Positions 22,070-32,911 of a stretch of 64,000 nt of DNA are shown here, one piece after another (within the stretch, counting starts at the first letter, position 1; the number at the start of each line of letters is the position of its first letter). The notes under the pieces are model-generated. The model made no database searches and had not been told where the DNA came from. It saw only the letters and a list, made by a program, of their open reading frames with translations. The stretch comes from Leclercia adecarboxylata. GTDB taxonomy: Bacteria; Pseudomonadota; Gammaproteobacteria; Enterobacterales; Enterobacteriaceae. The stretch lies in contig LR590464.1 in NCBI GenBank assembly GCA_901472455.1, positions 1,364,001 to 1,428,000 of the forward strand, given 5' to 3'. The translations under genes were made by a program, and so were the position numbers.

Positions 22070-23062
22070 TCACTTATAGGCGAGGGTAAGGGTCGCGATG
22101 CTGTTCGCTGGCCCCGGTGTGACGACATCGCTGATCTGTTCGTAACGCACCTCGAAGGGGATCCGCAGCGTTTCATTGGCATTTGCCGGACGTTGGGTGG
22201 GAACGTAGCTATCAAAAGGTGGCAATGTTGTCGTCGAAAAGCATTCTGACGCCGACGCCGGTTGCCATGCCGCTTTGCTGGGTGAGTTTGATGACCCCTT
22301 CAAACTGCGGTTCGTAACCATTGGCACTGGTGATTTTCACTAACGGCTGAACGGTGGTGTCACAATCCACATCCACATTAAACTCCTGGGCCGGAGACGA
22401 GAGCGTGCCAGTGACGGCGAAATCACTGACCGGAAAATCCCCCAGGTTGATGGTGAGATTTTTCGGTGATACGGAACAGGTGACCTGATGCAGAATAAAC
22501 GTTACCGGCATAGGAGACAGTATTGGGACTGCCGATGCCGTCATTGCCGAATACGCCAATACCAAACTGGGTTTGCGCCTGACTCAGCGTTTCCTGACTT
22601 TACCGTTTCGCTGGTCTTGACGAGCTGGAGGGTCACGTTAAAGTCGAACGACATTTTTCCATCATTCGAGACATAGCCGATTGGGGTACTGCGGGAGTCG
22701 CACGCGGTCTTACCCCCACCGGAGATACGCTGCCCCTTATCATTCATCAACGCCACGCCGACGCCCGGCACGCCAGAATCATAGACGCCAGTCAGCCCCG
22801 GAATTTCGGCCCCGCTGCCGTAATAGCAGGAGATAATTTCCATTCCACTCTCATACGAATGATCGCAATTACCCGCCACGTGCACGGTCTGTTCCGTACC
22901 CGGAATGGTGGAACCCACCGCCAGCGTGGTGGGGATGGAGACGGAGGCGACATCGATCATTTTTGGCATATCGGGAGTGGTACACGCCGCTTTAGCGTGC
23001 GGCATAAACAACGCCGCCGTGCCAAGAGCCAGAAGAAAAAAACAGTGTTTGAGAATCTGCAT
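22070..23062 (-). CDS. Two-domain fimbrial tip adhesin (FimH-like)
   Basis: The N-terminal part has signal peptide MQILKHCFFLLALGTAALFM...AKA and a Cys-containing receptor domain (ACTTPDMPKMIDVASVSIPT; GNCDHSYESGMEIISCYYGS). The C-terminal pilin domain begins near CSVSPKNLTINLGDFPVSDF and ends in ATLTLAYK. This two-domain layout and the position after the usher indicate the receptor-binding tip protein. Indels around 22220 and 22520-22610 separate the domains; joined, the protein has about 330 residues. The receptor cannot be predicted from sequence. Confidence 0.78.
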
Positions 23063-23084
23063 AATAGTTAGCCTGAACGGTGAA

Positions 23085-25630
23085 TCAGTGACATTGCGCG
23101 GCAGCGTTGATGATGCTGGTTTTCTTTTCCTCATCCGTTAGCCGGTACTCAGCCACACAGCTTTCGCTGGCATCCTGACCCCAGGAAACAGACAGCGTTC
23201 CGTGCTGAGGCAGGCCGGAGAGGTAAGTCTGTCCGTCATTGCCTACGATAAACTCGCTATCCTTATCCCCGGTGGTGACCGTTGCGCCAAAGGGCAGCGG
23301 CTTACCCTGTCGCGTGAGCGTCATTAAGACCCGGCTGCCCACGCGGGTGTTAAAGCTGGCGCGGACCACCGCGCCGCGTGTTGGTGTAACAACTTGCGCC
23401 GCGTGGGTCACGTCGGCCTCGTCCGGCAGCGTTTCCGTATCCAGGGCAATGGTGTTGTGGCGATAGGCGGTGACAAAGGGCACGACGGTATAACCGCGAA
23501 AATCGGTTTTGACCCCGGTCTGGTTGGTAATGTGCGTGCCGTGCGTGCCTGGGGCTTTAACCAGCGCGATGGTATCCCCCAGCGGCTGGCTCAGGGTGAT
23601 GCCGTTGGCATGGGCCACCATACCGCCCTGCAAGCCGACGTTAACGTTCCGCTGATTTTTGTCCTGGCTCACGCCGCCGCTGATTTCGCCATAGGTTCCT
23701 TTGTAATCGGCATTCAGGTTGGTTGAGTTGCCGCTTCCGCTGTTGCTCAATCCCTCCTGGATATTCCAGCTCAGGTTGTCACCCTGGAGTGCGGTGCCGT
23801 TTAGCCCGATATTTTGCGTGGTGCCCGCTTTCGTGTTGTTCAGGTTGTATGTCGCCCAGGTGTTATGCATCCAGTGATCCAGTGGCACGGAGACGCTCAG
23901 CGCGAACTGGTTGTCCTGGGTAACGGATTCACCGTCTTCATTGCTGTCGTTGGTGTTCTTATTGAGGCTATAGCTCAGGCTGTAACTCACCCCGTGCCAG
24001 CTGTTGTTGTAGCTAACGCTCATGGAGGTCATGTCCTGGCTTTGGCTCCAGTAGGTCTCTTTCACCAGACTCAGGGTGACCGATCCCCAGCCTTCGCCCA
24101 GCGTCTGGTCAATGGTGGCTTCGGTACGGGCGCGGCGCTGCTGCGGCGCAGACCAGTCGTCACTCCGGGTATAAGACTCCATGGTATCTTCCAGGGTGTA
24201 GAACCCTTTGCTGTTATACCGATAGCCCGCCAGCATGAAGTTAGTCCCCATTTTTGAGAAATCTTTGCTGTAACGCACGCGCCATGACTGCCCGGTGCTG
24301 GCATGCTGTTTTTTAAGCAGTGCTTTGGCCCGCGTGATGTCGACAGAGAAAGCGCCTAAATCGCCCATATTTTTTCCCCCCACCAACGGCCTGCGACTGG
24401 TAATGGCTGCTCTGTTGCACGCCGCCGTAGGCAGTAAAACCGTAAGGCAGGCCGTAGATGGCACTACCCTGGGCAAAAGGGGTTTTTTCAACATCTTTGT
24501 CATAAGAGCGATAGCGCCCTGCGGTCACGCTGTAGCGCAGATTTTTTTCACGTTGCAGCACGGGGACCGAGGCGTAAGGCACCACGAAATGGCTTTCGCT
24601 GCCGTCGGTTTCTTTCACCGTGACCTGCAGATCGCCGCTACTGCCGGTGGGGTAGAGATCGTTAATTTCAAACGCACCGGGGGGCGACGGTATTTTGATA
24701 AATCACATAGCCGTTCTGACGCACCATCACCAGCGCGTTGCTATGGGCGGTGCCACGGATAATCGGCGCGTAGCCTTTCTCGCTGTCTGGCAGCATGTCG
24801 CTGTCGGAATTGAGCTGCATGCCGGTATAGGGCACGCTGTCGAACACATCCGCCGGAGAAGAGCTTTGCCCTACCGTCAGATCGCTTTTCATCGCCACGA
24901 TATCGCGCTGAGCGTAGGTATAGACGGAGGAGAAGCTGTGCTGCTCTTCGTGGCCGGTGGTGCTGCGATTCCAGGTTGAGTAGTTTCGCACGCGCCAGGC
25001 ACCGATATTCAGACCCGGGCGCAGGTTCACATACTGGCTGCTGTTGTCCTGTTTGCCTGGCTGGCGCGCATGGCTCTGGCTGGCGTTGGTGCTGTAGTTG
25101 AGCAAACCGGCGGTAATGCCTTCATCAAAGTCTTTCGGGTCGATATAGCCACGGGGTATCTGGCCCAGCGCAGACTGTGGAATGCTCAGCAGCAACTGCT
25201 GATGGCGGACTTTAAACGTGGCCGATGCGGCAGGAATCACGCTTAACTCTGCGCACTCACCCTTCGCCATCAGTTGCGGATATTTTTCCGTTTTGACGCC
25301 AAGACGCTTTAAGTCGCCCAGCGAAAAACAGGGCTGAAGTGAACTGTCGCCTTTGGCATCCTTATGTAATTTAAACGTGACCTCACGGGTATCAATCTTG
25401 TTGTTATTAATAAAAAGGGCCACCTGATATTGACCAGGTGCCTGGCCAGGGCCTTTTTCATAGATTGAGAGGTCAGTTTTTCCCTGCTGGGGGTTATCCA
25501 GATCCAGCAGGGCGGGGTTAAAATAATCATCGGCCCATATTTGCTGTGAAAAACACGCCACTGCCAGGCCACATAAAATGACCAGCAGTGCGAGTAAATG
25601 ACAGGAAAAAGGCTTTTTAGTGCTGTACAT
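23085..25630 (-). CDS. Outer membrane usher protein (FimD/PapC family)
   Basis: Pore and assembly platform of the fimbria, about 848 residues. A signal peptide is followed by the N-terminal chaperone-binding domain (DDYFNPALLDLDNPQQGKTD), the 24-stranded barrel with plug (GYIDPKDFDEGITAGLLNYS; LNIGAWRVRNYSTWN) and C-terminal domains with the PTRGAVVRASFNTRVG and GKPLPFGATV motifs. Two Cys residues near the end (SCVAEYRL, AQCH) are typical. Indels near 24685 and 24378 split it. It follows the chaperone by 30 bp. Confidence 0.9.
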
Positions 25631-25660
25631 GATTATTTGAAACGCCCGCGTACCGCTTAA

Positions 25661-26335
25661 TTAATGGAGTGCAGCGGTCCAGGTTTTACTGACGCTACCG
25701 TAATCAGTAATGATGGAATAACTGACGGAATTACCGCTGATAGTGGCCGGAAGGGCAAAATGCGTTTCGGCTTTCGGTACCGCCCAGGTGACGTTTGGCA
25801 CTTTCTTGCCGTTCAGCATGATTTGCTGGAAGTTCATATAAAACGGCGTTGGGTTATTTACAATCAGCTCGTTGCCCTCGCGATGCCACGCCAGTTTATC
25901 GCCCACCTCTTCAGGTTGGCCTTTTACTGACGCGGGACGATAAAGTAACTTAATGCGCGTATTAATCGCGATTTGCAGGGTATTTACCCCTTGCTGGTTT
26001 TTCGAAGAGGGAATCGCTTTGATATTGAGCCAGAAGAGCGATTCGCGATCTTCTGGCATATTTCCGCCCGTACGGACCACACGCAGAACGTTATCTTCCT
26101 TGCCGTCCAGACGGAATAGCGGCGGCGTGATCAGGAAGGGAGCTTTGGCCATGTTTTTATCGCCAGAATCAACCCAGGACTGAACCAGATAATCCGTGCT
26201 ATCGGGATTTGAAAGGCCAAGAGACGATTCCTTTTTATCTCCGTGGTAGACAAGACGGGTGCCGTTAATAATGACACCCGCATGCGCTGTCGCGGCTACC
26301 AGTAATAGAGTGCTCAGTAAATAAACATGGTGCAT
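25661..26335 (-). CDS. Periplasmic fimbrial chaperone (FimC/PapD family)
   Basis: Intact 224-residue protein with signal peptide (MHHVYLLSTLLLVAATAHA) and two immunoglobulin-like domains. The subunit-anchoring Arg (GTRLVYHG) and Lys (RIKLLYRP) are present, as are the family motif LFWLNIKAIP and NPTPFYMNF. It donates a beta-strand to pilins and delivers them to the usher. It lies between the major pilin and the usher; the stem-loop at 26359-26390 may lower its expression relative to the pilin. Confidence 0.93.
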   Translation of the reverse strand: MHHVYLLSTLLLVAATAHAGVIINGTRLVYHGDKKESSLGLSNPDSTDYLVQSWVDSGDKNMAKAPFLITPPLFRLDGKEDNVLRVVRTGGNMPEDRESLFWLNIKAIPSSKNQQGVNTLQIAINTRIKLLYRPASVKGQPEEVGDKLAWHREGNELIVNNPTPFYMNFQQIMLNGKKVPNVTWAVPKAETHFALPATISGNSVSYSIITDYGSVSKTWTAALH

Positions 26336-26358
26336 AAATATGTCTCAACATAAACAAG

Positions 26359-26390
26359 AAATATCAGCCCCGAAATCAGGGCTGATATTT
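26359..26390 (-). terminator. Intra-operon stem-loop between major pilin and chaperone genes
   Basis: Perfect 12-bp stem (AAATATCAGCCC with GGGCTGATATTT) and 8-nt loop, followed on the minus strand by a T-rich stretch. It can act as a partial terminator or 3' stabiliser so that the pilin is made in excess. Confidence 0.75.
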
Positions 26391-26404
26391 CTGAATTGAT
26401 GATA

Positions 26405-26941
26405 TCAGTTATAGATAATGGTAAAGGTTGACACGGAATTGGCAGGGCCTGCGGTTACGGCCGCTTGCGTCTGAATATAACGTGCGCCAAATTCCAGATC
26501 GTTTACCGTACTGCCAGCCGTTAACGGGTACTGGCGAGAAGGGGTATACAGACTGACGGGTTGCCCGGCGGTGTCGAGCAGCTGAATTGCCACACCGGTC
26601 GCGGCATCCGCATCTCGCGTTAACGCCAGTGTGGAATTGTTATCTGCATCCGGCGTCCCGCCGAAGTTAACCGCAGCAGAGGTGACCGTTTCCGGGCAAT
26701 TGGTTAGCTGAATGTCGAACTTTGTTGCGGTGCTGGTTGAGCCTGTGCCGGTAAAGAGGGTTTTCGACACCTTACCTAACTGCACATCCAGAGGATTACT
26801 CAAACCGTTCGTTACCTGACAAGCGGAATCGATAATTTCGCCGCTAAAGTTAATCTGTCCTTCGCCATTTGTGGCCGCAAAGGCGGACGCGGCGCATCCT
26901 GCCATTGCGGCGATGAATAAACTTAAAGCCACCTTGTTCAT
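26405..26941 (-). CDS. Major fimbrial subunit (type 1-like pilin)
   Basis: Pilin of 178 residues with signal peptide MNKVALSLFIAAMAGCAASAFA. The first Cys is in FSGEIIDSACQV, the second in LTNCPE, and the donor-strand/C-terminal pattern is VSTFTIIYN. First gene of the operon (pilin-chaperone-usher-adhesin-minor pilin). I chose the ATG at 26941 because an upstream in-frame ATG would put two residues before a normal signal peptide. The frame is intact. The whole operon sits between dinG and ybiB, which are neighbours in E. coli. Confidence 0.9.
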   Translation of the reverse strand: MNKVALSLFIAAMAGCAASAFAATNGEGQINFSGEIIDSACQVTNGLSNPLDVQLGKVSKTLFTGTGSTSTATKFDIQLTNCPETVTSAAVNFGGTPDADNNSTLALTRDADAATGVAIQLLDTAGQPVSLYTPSRQYPLTAGSTVNDLEFGARYIQTQAAVTAGPANSVSTFTIIYN

Positions 26942-27160
26942 AATCAATCCTGGTTTCTGCCTTCAACAACAATCCGGTGTTTATTTAATCAGAATGTCTC
27001 CTGATAAGAATCTTTTGCCCGATTCACAAATATGCTCGATAAATCTTGCGTAATTAATTCTTGTGTTAAAACAGCCTGTTAATGGCAAAGGATAAAAAGC
27101 TATCGGCCGGGTCTTTATCAGGGCTATAGTGTTTAAAACATGTCGTAAAGGAGAAATCCC

Positions 27161-28131
27161 GTGGATTACCGTAAAATTATCAAAGAGGTAGGGCGTGGTA
27201 AGAACCATGCGCGCGACCTGGATCAGGAGACCGCCCGCATGCTTTATACCCATATGCTGGACGGAGAAGTTCCCGACCTGGAGATGGGCGGTATTCTGAT
27301 CGCGCTACGAATTAAAGGTGAAGGCGAAGCGGAGATGCGGGGTTTTTACGACGCGATGCAGGCCCGCACCCTCCGCCTGACGCCGCCCGCCCTCAAGCCG
27401 ATGCCAATCGTGATCCCCACCTATAACGGCGCGCGCAAGCAGGCCAACCTGACCCCGCTGCTGGCTATTCTGCTGCGAAAGCTGGGGTTCCCGGTGGTGG
27501 TGCACGGCGTCAGTGAAGATCCCACCCGCGTGCTGACAGAAACCATTTTCACTCTGCTGGGCATTGAGCCGACCCTGCACGGCGGTCAGGCGCAGGCGAA
27601 GCTCGAGGGGCATCACCCGGTCTATATCCCGATCAGCACCCTCTGCCCGCCGCTGGAAAAACAGCTGGCGATGCGCTGGCGCATGGGGGTGCGTAACAGC
27701 GCCCATACCCTTGCCAAACTGGCGACGCCTTTTGCGGAGGATGCCGCGCTGCGCCTCTCCAGCGTCTCGCACCCGGAATATGTCACGCGCGTGGCGACCT
27801 TTTTTGCCGATATCGGTGGCCGGGGGGCTGTTGATGCACGGCACCGAAGGGGAGGTGTACGCCAACCCGCAACGCTGCCCCGCAGCAAACCCTGATTGAT
27901 CCCACCGGCGGGTACACGGGTGATACTGGAGCGTGGGGAAGAGAACACCGACGTCTCCCTGCCGCAGGCGAAAAGATCCTGAAAACCACTGCCCGCTGGA
28001 TAGAAAGTTGTCTGGCCGGACGCGAAGCGGTACCGCACTCCCTGAAGCTCCAGATGGCCTGCTGCCTGCTGGCGACCGGTGAGGTGGAGACGGTTGACGC
28101 CGGGCTGGCGCGGGTTAACCAGAGTTTTTAG
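27161..28131 (+). CDS. ybiB: TrpD2-like DNA-binding protein YbiB
   Basis: A homologue of anthranilate phosphoribosyltransferase (TrpD2 family). E. coli YbiB lacks that activity, binds nucleic acids and is SOS-associated with dinG. The start MDYRKIIKEVGRGKNHARDL and the blocks PTYNGARKQANLTPLLA and MRWRMGVRNSAHTLAKL match. Indels near 27825, 27890 and 27970 affect the last third; restored length is about 321 residues. Here it is separated from dinG by the fimbrial operon, and no LexA box is evident upstream, so SOS control may have been lost. Confidence 0.92.
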
Positions 28132-28132
28132 C

Positions 28133-28172
28133 GAAAAAAAAGCCCGTCCAGCGATGGACGGGCCAAAAAAAT
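28133..28172. terminator. Bidirectional terminator between ybiB and ybiJ
   Basis: GCCCGTCCA-GCGA-TGGACGGGC (28142-28163) is a perfect 9-bp stem flanked by A8 on the left and an A-rich tract on the right, suitable for both convergent transcripts. Confidence 0.85.
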
Positions 28173-28243
28173 AACAACAGGGTCAATGAGGGTTGGAGCA
28201 GCCCACCAGCGAACTGGCGAGCGGGGCAGAGATAAGGGTCAGG

Positions 28244-28504
28244 TTATTTGTAGATAACCGCAGTACCGCTCAGTTTATTGTTGGTGTTAGCGGAGGTAAT
28301 GGTGTAACCGGTCGCGCCAGCCGCTTCAGCTTTTGCTGCCAGGCGTGCTTCCAGACCGTCCAGCGTGGTCGCGCCTTCAGCACTCACCACACCGATTTTG
28401 TTCATGCTGTTTGCCTGGGCAGCGGTAAGAGATTCCGCAGCGAAAGCACCGAAAGATAGAGTCGTCAGGGCAACAGCAGCAACAGCATATTTGATGGTTT
28501 TCAT
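28244..28504 (-). CDS. ybiJ: YhcN-family periplasmic protein YbiJ
   Basis: Small DUF1471 (YhcN/BhsA/McbA) protein of 86 residues with signal peptide MKTIKYAVAAVALTTLSFGAFA and the family C-terminus GYTITSANTNNKLSGTAVIYK. Members are stress-responsive periplasmic or envelope proteins. E. coli YbiJ has the same length. E. coli ybiC, which precedes it there, is absent here. Intact frame. The paralogue mcbA lies 4 kb away. Confidence 0.92.
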   Translation of the reverse strand: MKTIKYAVAAVALTTLSFGAFAAESLTAAQANSMNKIGVVSAEGATTLDGLEARLAAKAEAAGATGYTITSANTNNKLSGTAVIYK

Positions 28505-28790
28505 GGTTAATCTCTCGCAGGTATTCTGTTAAGGGGACGTTGTTCCGTCGATGTGATAAGTATCACGCTTTTTTGCGAAAGATAAAATTCGAAGAGAATT
28601 GACGACATCATTCGAAAAATTTGAATGACAAATAAGTTATTGAATATTAATAAATTCAGTGAATGCCTTTACGCTTCTTGCCATTGCGCTTTACAGACGC
28701 AACGGTAAGGGCACATTTTGGCCAAACCTGTGGTGAAAATTCGTGCACAAGAACGTAACCGCTTGCGTGGTAAACCCGCCGCCATGCCAG

Positions 28791-29057
28791 TCATCGCAAC
28801 TGGCTGTCTTTCGATCCCCTACGATTATATCCTGCATGGGATGCGTTATGTGAATCTTTCTCCTGCTGGCAGGCGATGCACAGCCGGACGCCGGGTACGG
28901 CTTTGCGCCGCGCCTCGGGGATGGGCTCCCCGCACTCCTCACAGGTTTTCAGGCTTTCGCCCTGCGGAATTTCGCCTCGCGCCCGCGCAACAGCATCTTC
29001 AATGGTACTGTTGATCTGTTCATTCACGGCGTCATCATTCGCCCAACCGGAAGCCAT
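28791..29057 (-). CDS. ybiI: DksA/TraR-type zinc-finger protein YbiI
   Basis: Intact 88-residue protein. The four-Cys zinc finger CEEC...CIAC with the DksA/TraR C4 spacing is clear (SLKTCEECGEPIPEARRKAV). It lacks the long coiled coil of DksA, so it is a short member like E. coli YbiI. Its role, if any, at RNA polymerase is not known. Confidence 0.9.
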   Translation of the reverse strand: MASGWANDDAVNEQINSTIEDAVARARGEIPQGESLKTCEECGEPIPEARRKAVPGVRLCIACQQEKDSHNASHAGYNRRGSKDSQLR

Positions 29058-29129
29058 AGACCCTCCTGACAGGATATTGCGCTATCCAGTAACTATGGGG
29101 TCAAAAAACGCACAATCAAGGCGCGGGGC

Positions 29130-29807
29130 TTAGATTTCAGACCATTCGCGCAGCAGGTTGTGGTAGAGGTTGAGCAGGGAGAGCACTTCGTCGCTTTCAC
29201 CGTGACGGGCGCGCAAAGCCTGGATGTTACGGTCCAGATCGAACAGCATGCCGCGCTTTTTATCATCGCGGATCATCGACTGGATCCACATAAAGGAGGC
29301 CACCCGCACGCCCGCGGTGACAGGGGTAACGCAATGCAGGCTGCTGGAGGGGTAGAGCACCAGATCCCCCGCCGGAAGCTTGACGCTGTGCTGGCCATTA
29401 CGTGTCGTTCACCACCAGCTCGCGCCTTCGTAGCTGTCGGGGTCGCTTAAAAAGAGGGTGGCAGAGAGATCGGTACGCATCCAGCCGCTCTGGGGGTGGC
29501 TACGTACGGCCCCGTCAACGTGAAACCCCGTAGGTCTCCTGTTGCTGATAGCGGTTGAACAGCGGGCTGGAGATCTGACGCGGCAGGGCAGCGGCAAAAA
29601 AGAGCGCGTGCTGATTCACCGCCTGCAACACCGCCGCTGCAAACTGGCGTACAGCGGGCTTTGGGTATCGACCTGTTGGTTATTTTTTAACCTGTGCGCC
29701 CTGGTTGCCCACGGTGGCGCGGCCATCGACCAGGGAGCCTGATCCAGCTGGGCGCGGAACTGCGCCACCTCATCGGCGTTCAGCACGCCCGGAATGTGAT
29801 ACATCAT
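29130..29807 (-). CDS. ybiX: PKHD-type Fe(II)/2-oxoglutarate dioxygenase YbiX
   Basis: A hydroxylase of the prolyl/PKHD family next to the siderophore receptor fiu. Iron ligands His-x-Asp lie in [10 protein letters not shown], and the distal His and 2-oxoglutarate Arg are in [17 protein letters not shown]. The start [20 protein letters not shown] matches E. coli (225 residues). Indels near 29400, 29525 and 29640-29725 break the frame. It lies 41 bp downstream of fiu, so Fur may regulate both. Confidence 0.9.
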
Positions 29808-29848
29808 AAAAGGTTCTCCGAAAGGTGGGGCCGAAGCCCCACGCGGGA

Positions 29849-32137
29849 TCAGAAGTGCATGTTCGCCGTTAACATAAAGGTGCGCGGCTCGCCCGGATGG
29901 TAGCGGTAACCGCTCTTGTTGATGGACGCGACATAGTCTTCATCAAACAGGTTGTAGACGTTGAGCTGCATATCGAGGTTGCGGTTAACGCGATAGCCCA
30001 GTTTGGCATCGGCCACCCAGTAACCTTCCGTGAAGGACGGGGTCCCCACCGCACCGTCAGAGCCGCGGTGCATACTGCCGATATAGCGTGCGCCAGCACC
30101 GACGGAGATCGCATCCCGTGGCCTGGTACTGGCTCCACAGCGTAAAGGCATGTTCTGGAGTGTACGGCAGGGAAGAGGTGCCATCCTGCGCCACGTTGTT
30201 ACCGGTGCGCACGCTGGCGTGCTGCTGGGTATAACCGCCGAATCACCTGCCAGGCCGGAGTAATGTTACCTGCGGCAGAGAGTTCATACCCTTCAACACG
30301 TTTTTTACCGTACTGCGAATAAGTGCCGTCATCGTTCTGCTCGACTTCGTTTTTCGATGTCGGTGCGGAAGATGGCCGCGGTCAGGAGCAGACGCTTATC
30401 CAGCACTTCCCACTTGGTGCCCAGCTCGCTGGTTTTGGCCTTCTGCGGTTTAAAGTCCGTGCGGTTGGCACTGCTGCCGGTGCCGCCCTGTGCCAGCGCG
30501 AAGTTATTGCCGCCTGGCGGCTGCTGGGAGATGGCATAGTTGACGTACACGTTGCCGTGCTCGGTCAGATGATAGAGCGCCCCGGCTTTCCAGTTGACCA
30601 GGTTGCCCGACGTTGCCGTGTCTACCGTGGTGACCGGAGAGCCTTTAGGCGTGCCAGCCGGGCAGGCAACAGCCCCGCGACCTGTGCCGCCGCAGACGCT
30701 GGCGCTGTCATATTCGGTATGGTAGGTGTCGAGACGAATGCCGCCATTCAGCTCAAAATCACGGGTGATTTGCAGCGTATCGAAGGCGTACAGACCGAAG
30801 GTATCGGTCTGGCCGTTGGCGTTAGCACCGTTGTTATCCAGCCCGCCCAGGCTGACGTTGCTGTTCGGGTGATAGATGTTCACCGGCGGCGGAGTAATGG
30901 CATTCACGCCGTAGTTGGTCTGGGTTTCGCGGGTGAATTCCACCCCGGTGCTGATATCGTGGCCGACGCTGCCGGTAAAGAATTTGGTCGTCAGGTTGGT
31001 CTGGTTGGTGAGGATCTTATTGCTGACATCTTTGGTGTTAGCGAGACGCGACCAGGTCCAGGTATCCACGTTGTTGCGATCGGGCTGCGTAATGTTGGAG
31101 GCGCCGCCCATGACGGCGGTCATCAGGTAATCCTGCTTCACCCGCGACCAGCGCGTGGTGTTACGCACGGTGGTGTTGTCGTTAAAGTCGTGCTCAAAAC
31201 GCATCGTGGCGGTGTCAGAGGTAGAGTCGTCGTAATCCGAATCGGTGCCGTAGAAGTTATTGGTATCCACTTTGCCCGAGTGATTCAGCGCCGCGGTACC
31301 CGCAGATGGCGCAGAGTAGCCCGGCAGCCCGATGGTCGGAATACCGCCATCCGGGGTGTTGTGCTGGGTCACGTGCAGGTAGTTCAGATACAGACGGTTT
31401 TCCGTTCCCAGGCCAAAAGCGAGAGAAGGGGCCACGCCGTAGCGTTCGTTCTTAACGTTATCGCGCCCTTCGTCATGGGTCTTTTCACCCATCAGGTTCA
31501 GACGAAACGCCGAGGTGTCACCCATCACCTGGTTAATGTCGAGGGTTCCACGACGCATGTACGCGCTGCCGATGCTGGCAGAGGCATCAATGCCTGAGTC
31601 CAGACGCGGCTGTTTGCTGATCATATTGATGGAGCCGCTGGGTGCGCTACGTCCGTAATCGCTGCCGGATGGCCCTTTAATCACTTCGACCTGTTCGGTG
31701 TTGAAGGTGTCGCGCGTGGTGGTGCTGATGTCGCGGATCCCGTCAACGTAAATGCTGTTCGAGGTATCTACCCCGCGCATGTACACCGCATCTCCGGTGG
31801 TGGAGTTGCCGTTTTCCCCGGCAAAGAAGGCCCCCACGCCTGGCACGTTTTTCAACGCGTCGGTCAGATTCGTGGTGCCCTGATCCTTTAATACCTGCTC
31901 GGAAATCACGGTCATGGTGCGGGTGGTGTCGGCCACCGGGCGGCTGAACTTCGCATCGGCAGATTTCTGCGGTGCATAGAGCGAAGGCTGCGCGGCTTCC
32001 ACCACCAGGGTTTCATCAGACTTTTGTTCGTTATTATCCGCAGCCAGCGCACCCGCGACCGGGGTCAGACCGATACACAGGCCGGTGAAAAAGGTCAGCG
32101 AACTAAAGCTGTTCGGAACGTTGCGATTTTTATCCAT
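29849..32137 (-). CDS. fiu: TonB-dependent catecholate siderophore receptor Fiu
   Basis: Outer membrane receptor for monomeric catechols and catechol-bearing compounds, about 760 residues. A signal peptide is followed by the TonB box region (DETLVVEAAQPS), the plug (TDALKNVPGVGAFFAGENGN; EQVEVIKGPSGSDYGRSAPS) and a 22-stranded barrel ending in TFMLTANMHF with terminal Phe. Indels near 30352, 30240 and 30120 affect the last quarter. The Fur box at 32239-32271 explains iron repression. Confidence 0.95.
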
Positions 32138-32238
32138 ATTGTTTAGCGACTTATAATTTTTAGAATCGAGTTTCCATTACGTTGTCAGGCAGGTCTGTGC
32201 CTTTTCCTGTGCCACGTGAATAACCGTAATGAACCTAC

Positions 32239-32271
32239 AAATGATAATAATTGTGATAAACATTATCATTT
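32239..32271 (-). promoter_or_regulatory. Fur box upstream of fiu
   Basis: ATGATAATAATTGTGATAAA and the continuing CATTATCATT contain overlapping matches to GATAATGATAATCATTATC, about 100 bp upstream of the fiu start. Confidence 0.8.
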
Positions 32272-32368
32272 GGCGTGACTTTTTATCACTCTCGCCAACA
32301 AAATGAAATACGTAAATTTACATTGCCTGCTAAAAAACTTCACAAAGTGGATTTTGGGCAAAAAATCA

Positions 32369-32390
32369 ACTGCACCCGAGAGGATGCAGT
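32369..32390 (-). terminator. Stem-loop after mcbA
   Basis: ACTGCACCC / AGGATGCAGT stem just downstream of the mcbA stop; on the minus strand it is followed by GATTTTTTGCCC. Confidence 0.7.
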
Positions 32391-32408
32391 CGTTATACAG
32401 GGAGGGAA

Positions 32409-32669
32409 CTATTTGTAGATGGTGGCAGTACCAAACATGGTGTTATCGCCGCTGGCAGAGTTAACCACATAGCCTTTAGCACCTTGTTCACGCGCTTTTT
32501 CAGCGAGTTTATCCTGCAGATCGTCGAGGTCTCTTGCGCCCGAAGCCTGCACCGTTCCGGCTGGCCTGAGTTGGCTAGTATCGCCGCTATTGAGTGATTC
32601 AATCGACCATGCAGCAAACGACGCGCCTGCCAGTGAAGCGGCAGCGAGCATTACCAGGTATTTTTTCAT
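32409..32669 (-). CDS. mcbA: YhcN-family periplasmic protein McbA (YbiM)
   Basis: Protein of 86 residues with signal peptide and family C-terminus GYVVNSASGDNTMFGTATIYK, closest to E. coli McbA, which is linked to colanic acid overproduction and biofilm control by McbR. Specific McbA features are LRPAGTVQASGA and DLQDKLAEKAREQGAKGY. I chose the ATG at 32669 because AGGAAGT sits 8 bp upstream; a GTG two codons earlier lies within that ribosome site. Intact. Confidence 0.9.
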   Translation of the reverse strand: MKKYLVMLAAASLAGASFAAWSIESLNSGDTSQLRPAGTVQASGARDLDDLQDKLAEKAREQGAKGYVVNSASGDNTMFGTATIYK

Positions 32670-32911
32670 AATCACTTCCTCTGATTGACAACGGGGTGAT
32701 GCACACTAAGTGTAGAACGGGTCAGAGTGTGATTTAGTGCAAAAAATTGATGATGATCTGCTTATTTTTTGAACGACATATTTTGACAATTCTATGACAA
32801 ATCAAATACATACAGGTCACTGATTTTTGGCGATTTATTCGCCGGTGCAGAGAAATATTTACCGTCGCGCCCGCAACGGGTATCTTACGCCGCTGTTTAC
32901 AGGAGAACGCC

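Noticed and set aside
30323..31597. 424-codon plus-strand frame inside fiu
   Set aside because: Antisense to the fiu barrel coding region; the minus-strand product is a full TonB receptor, so this long frame is a composition effect.
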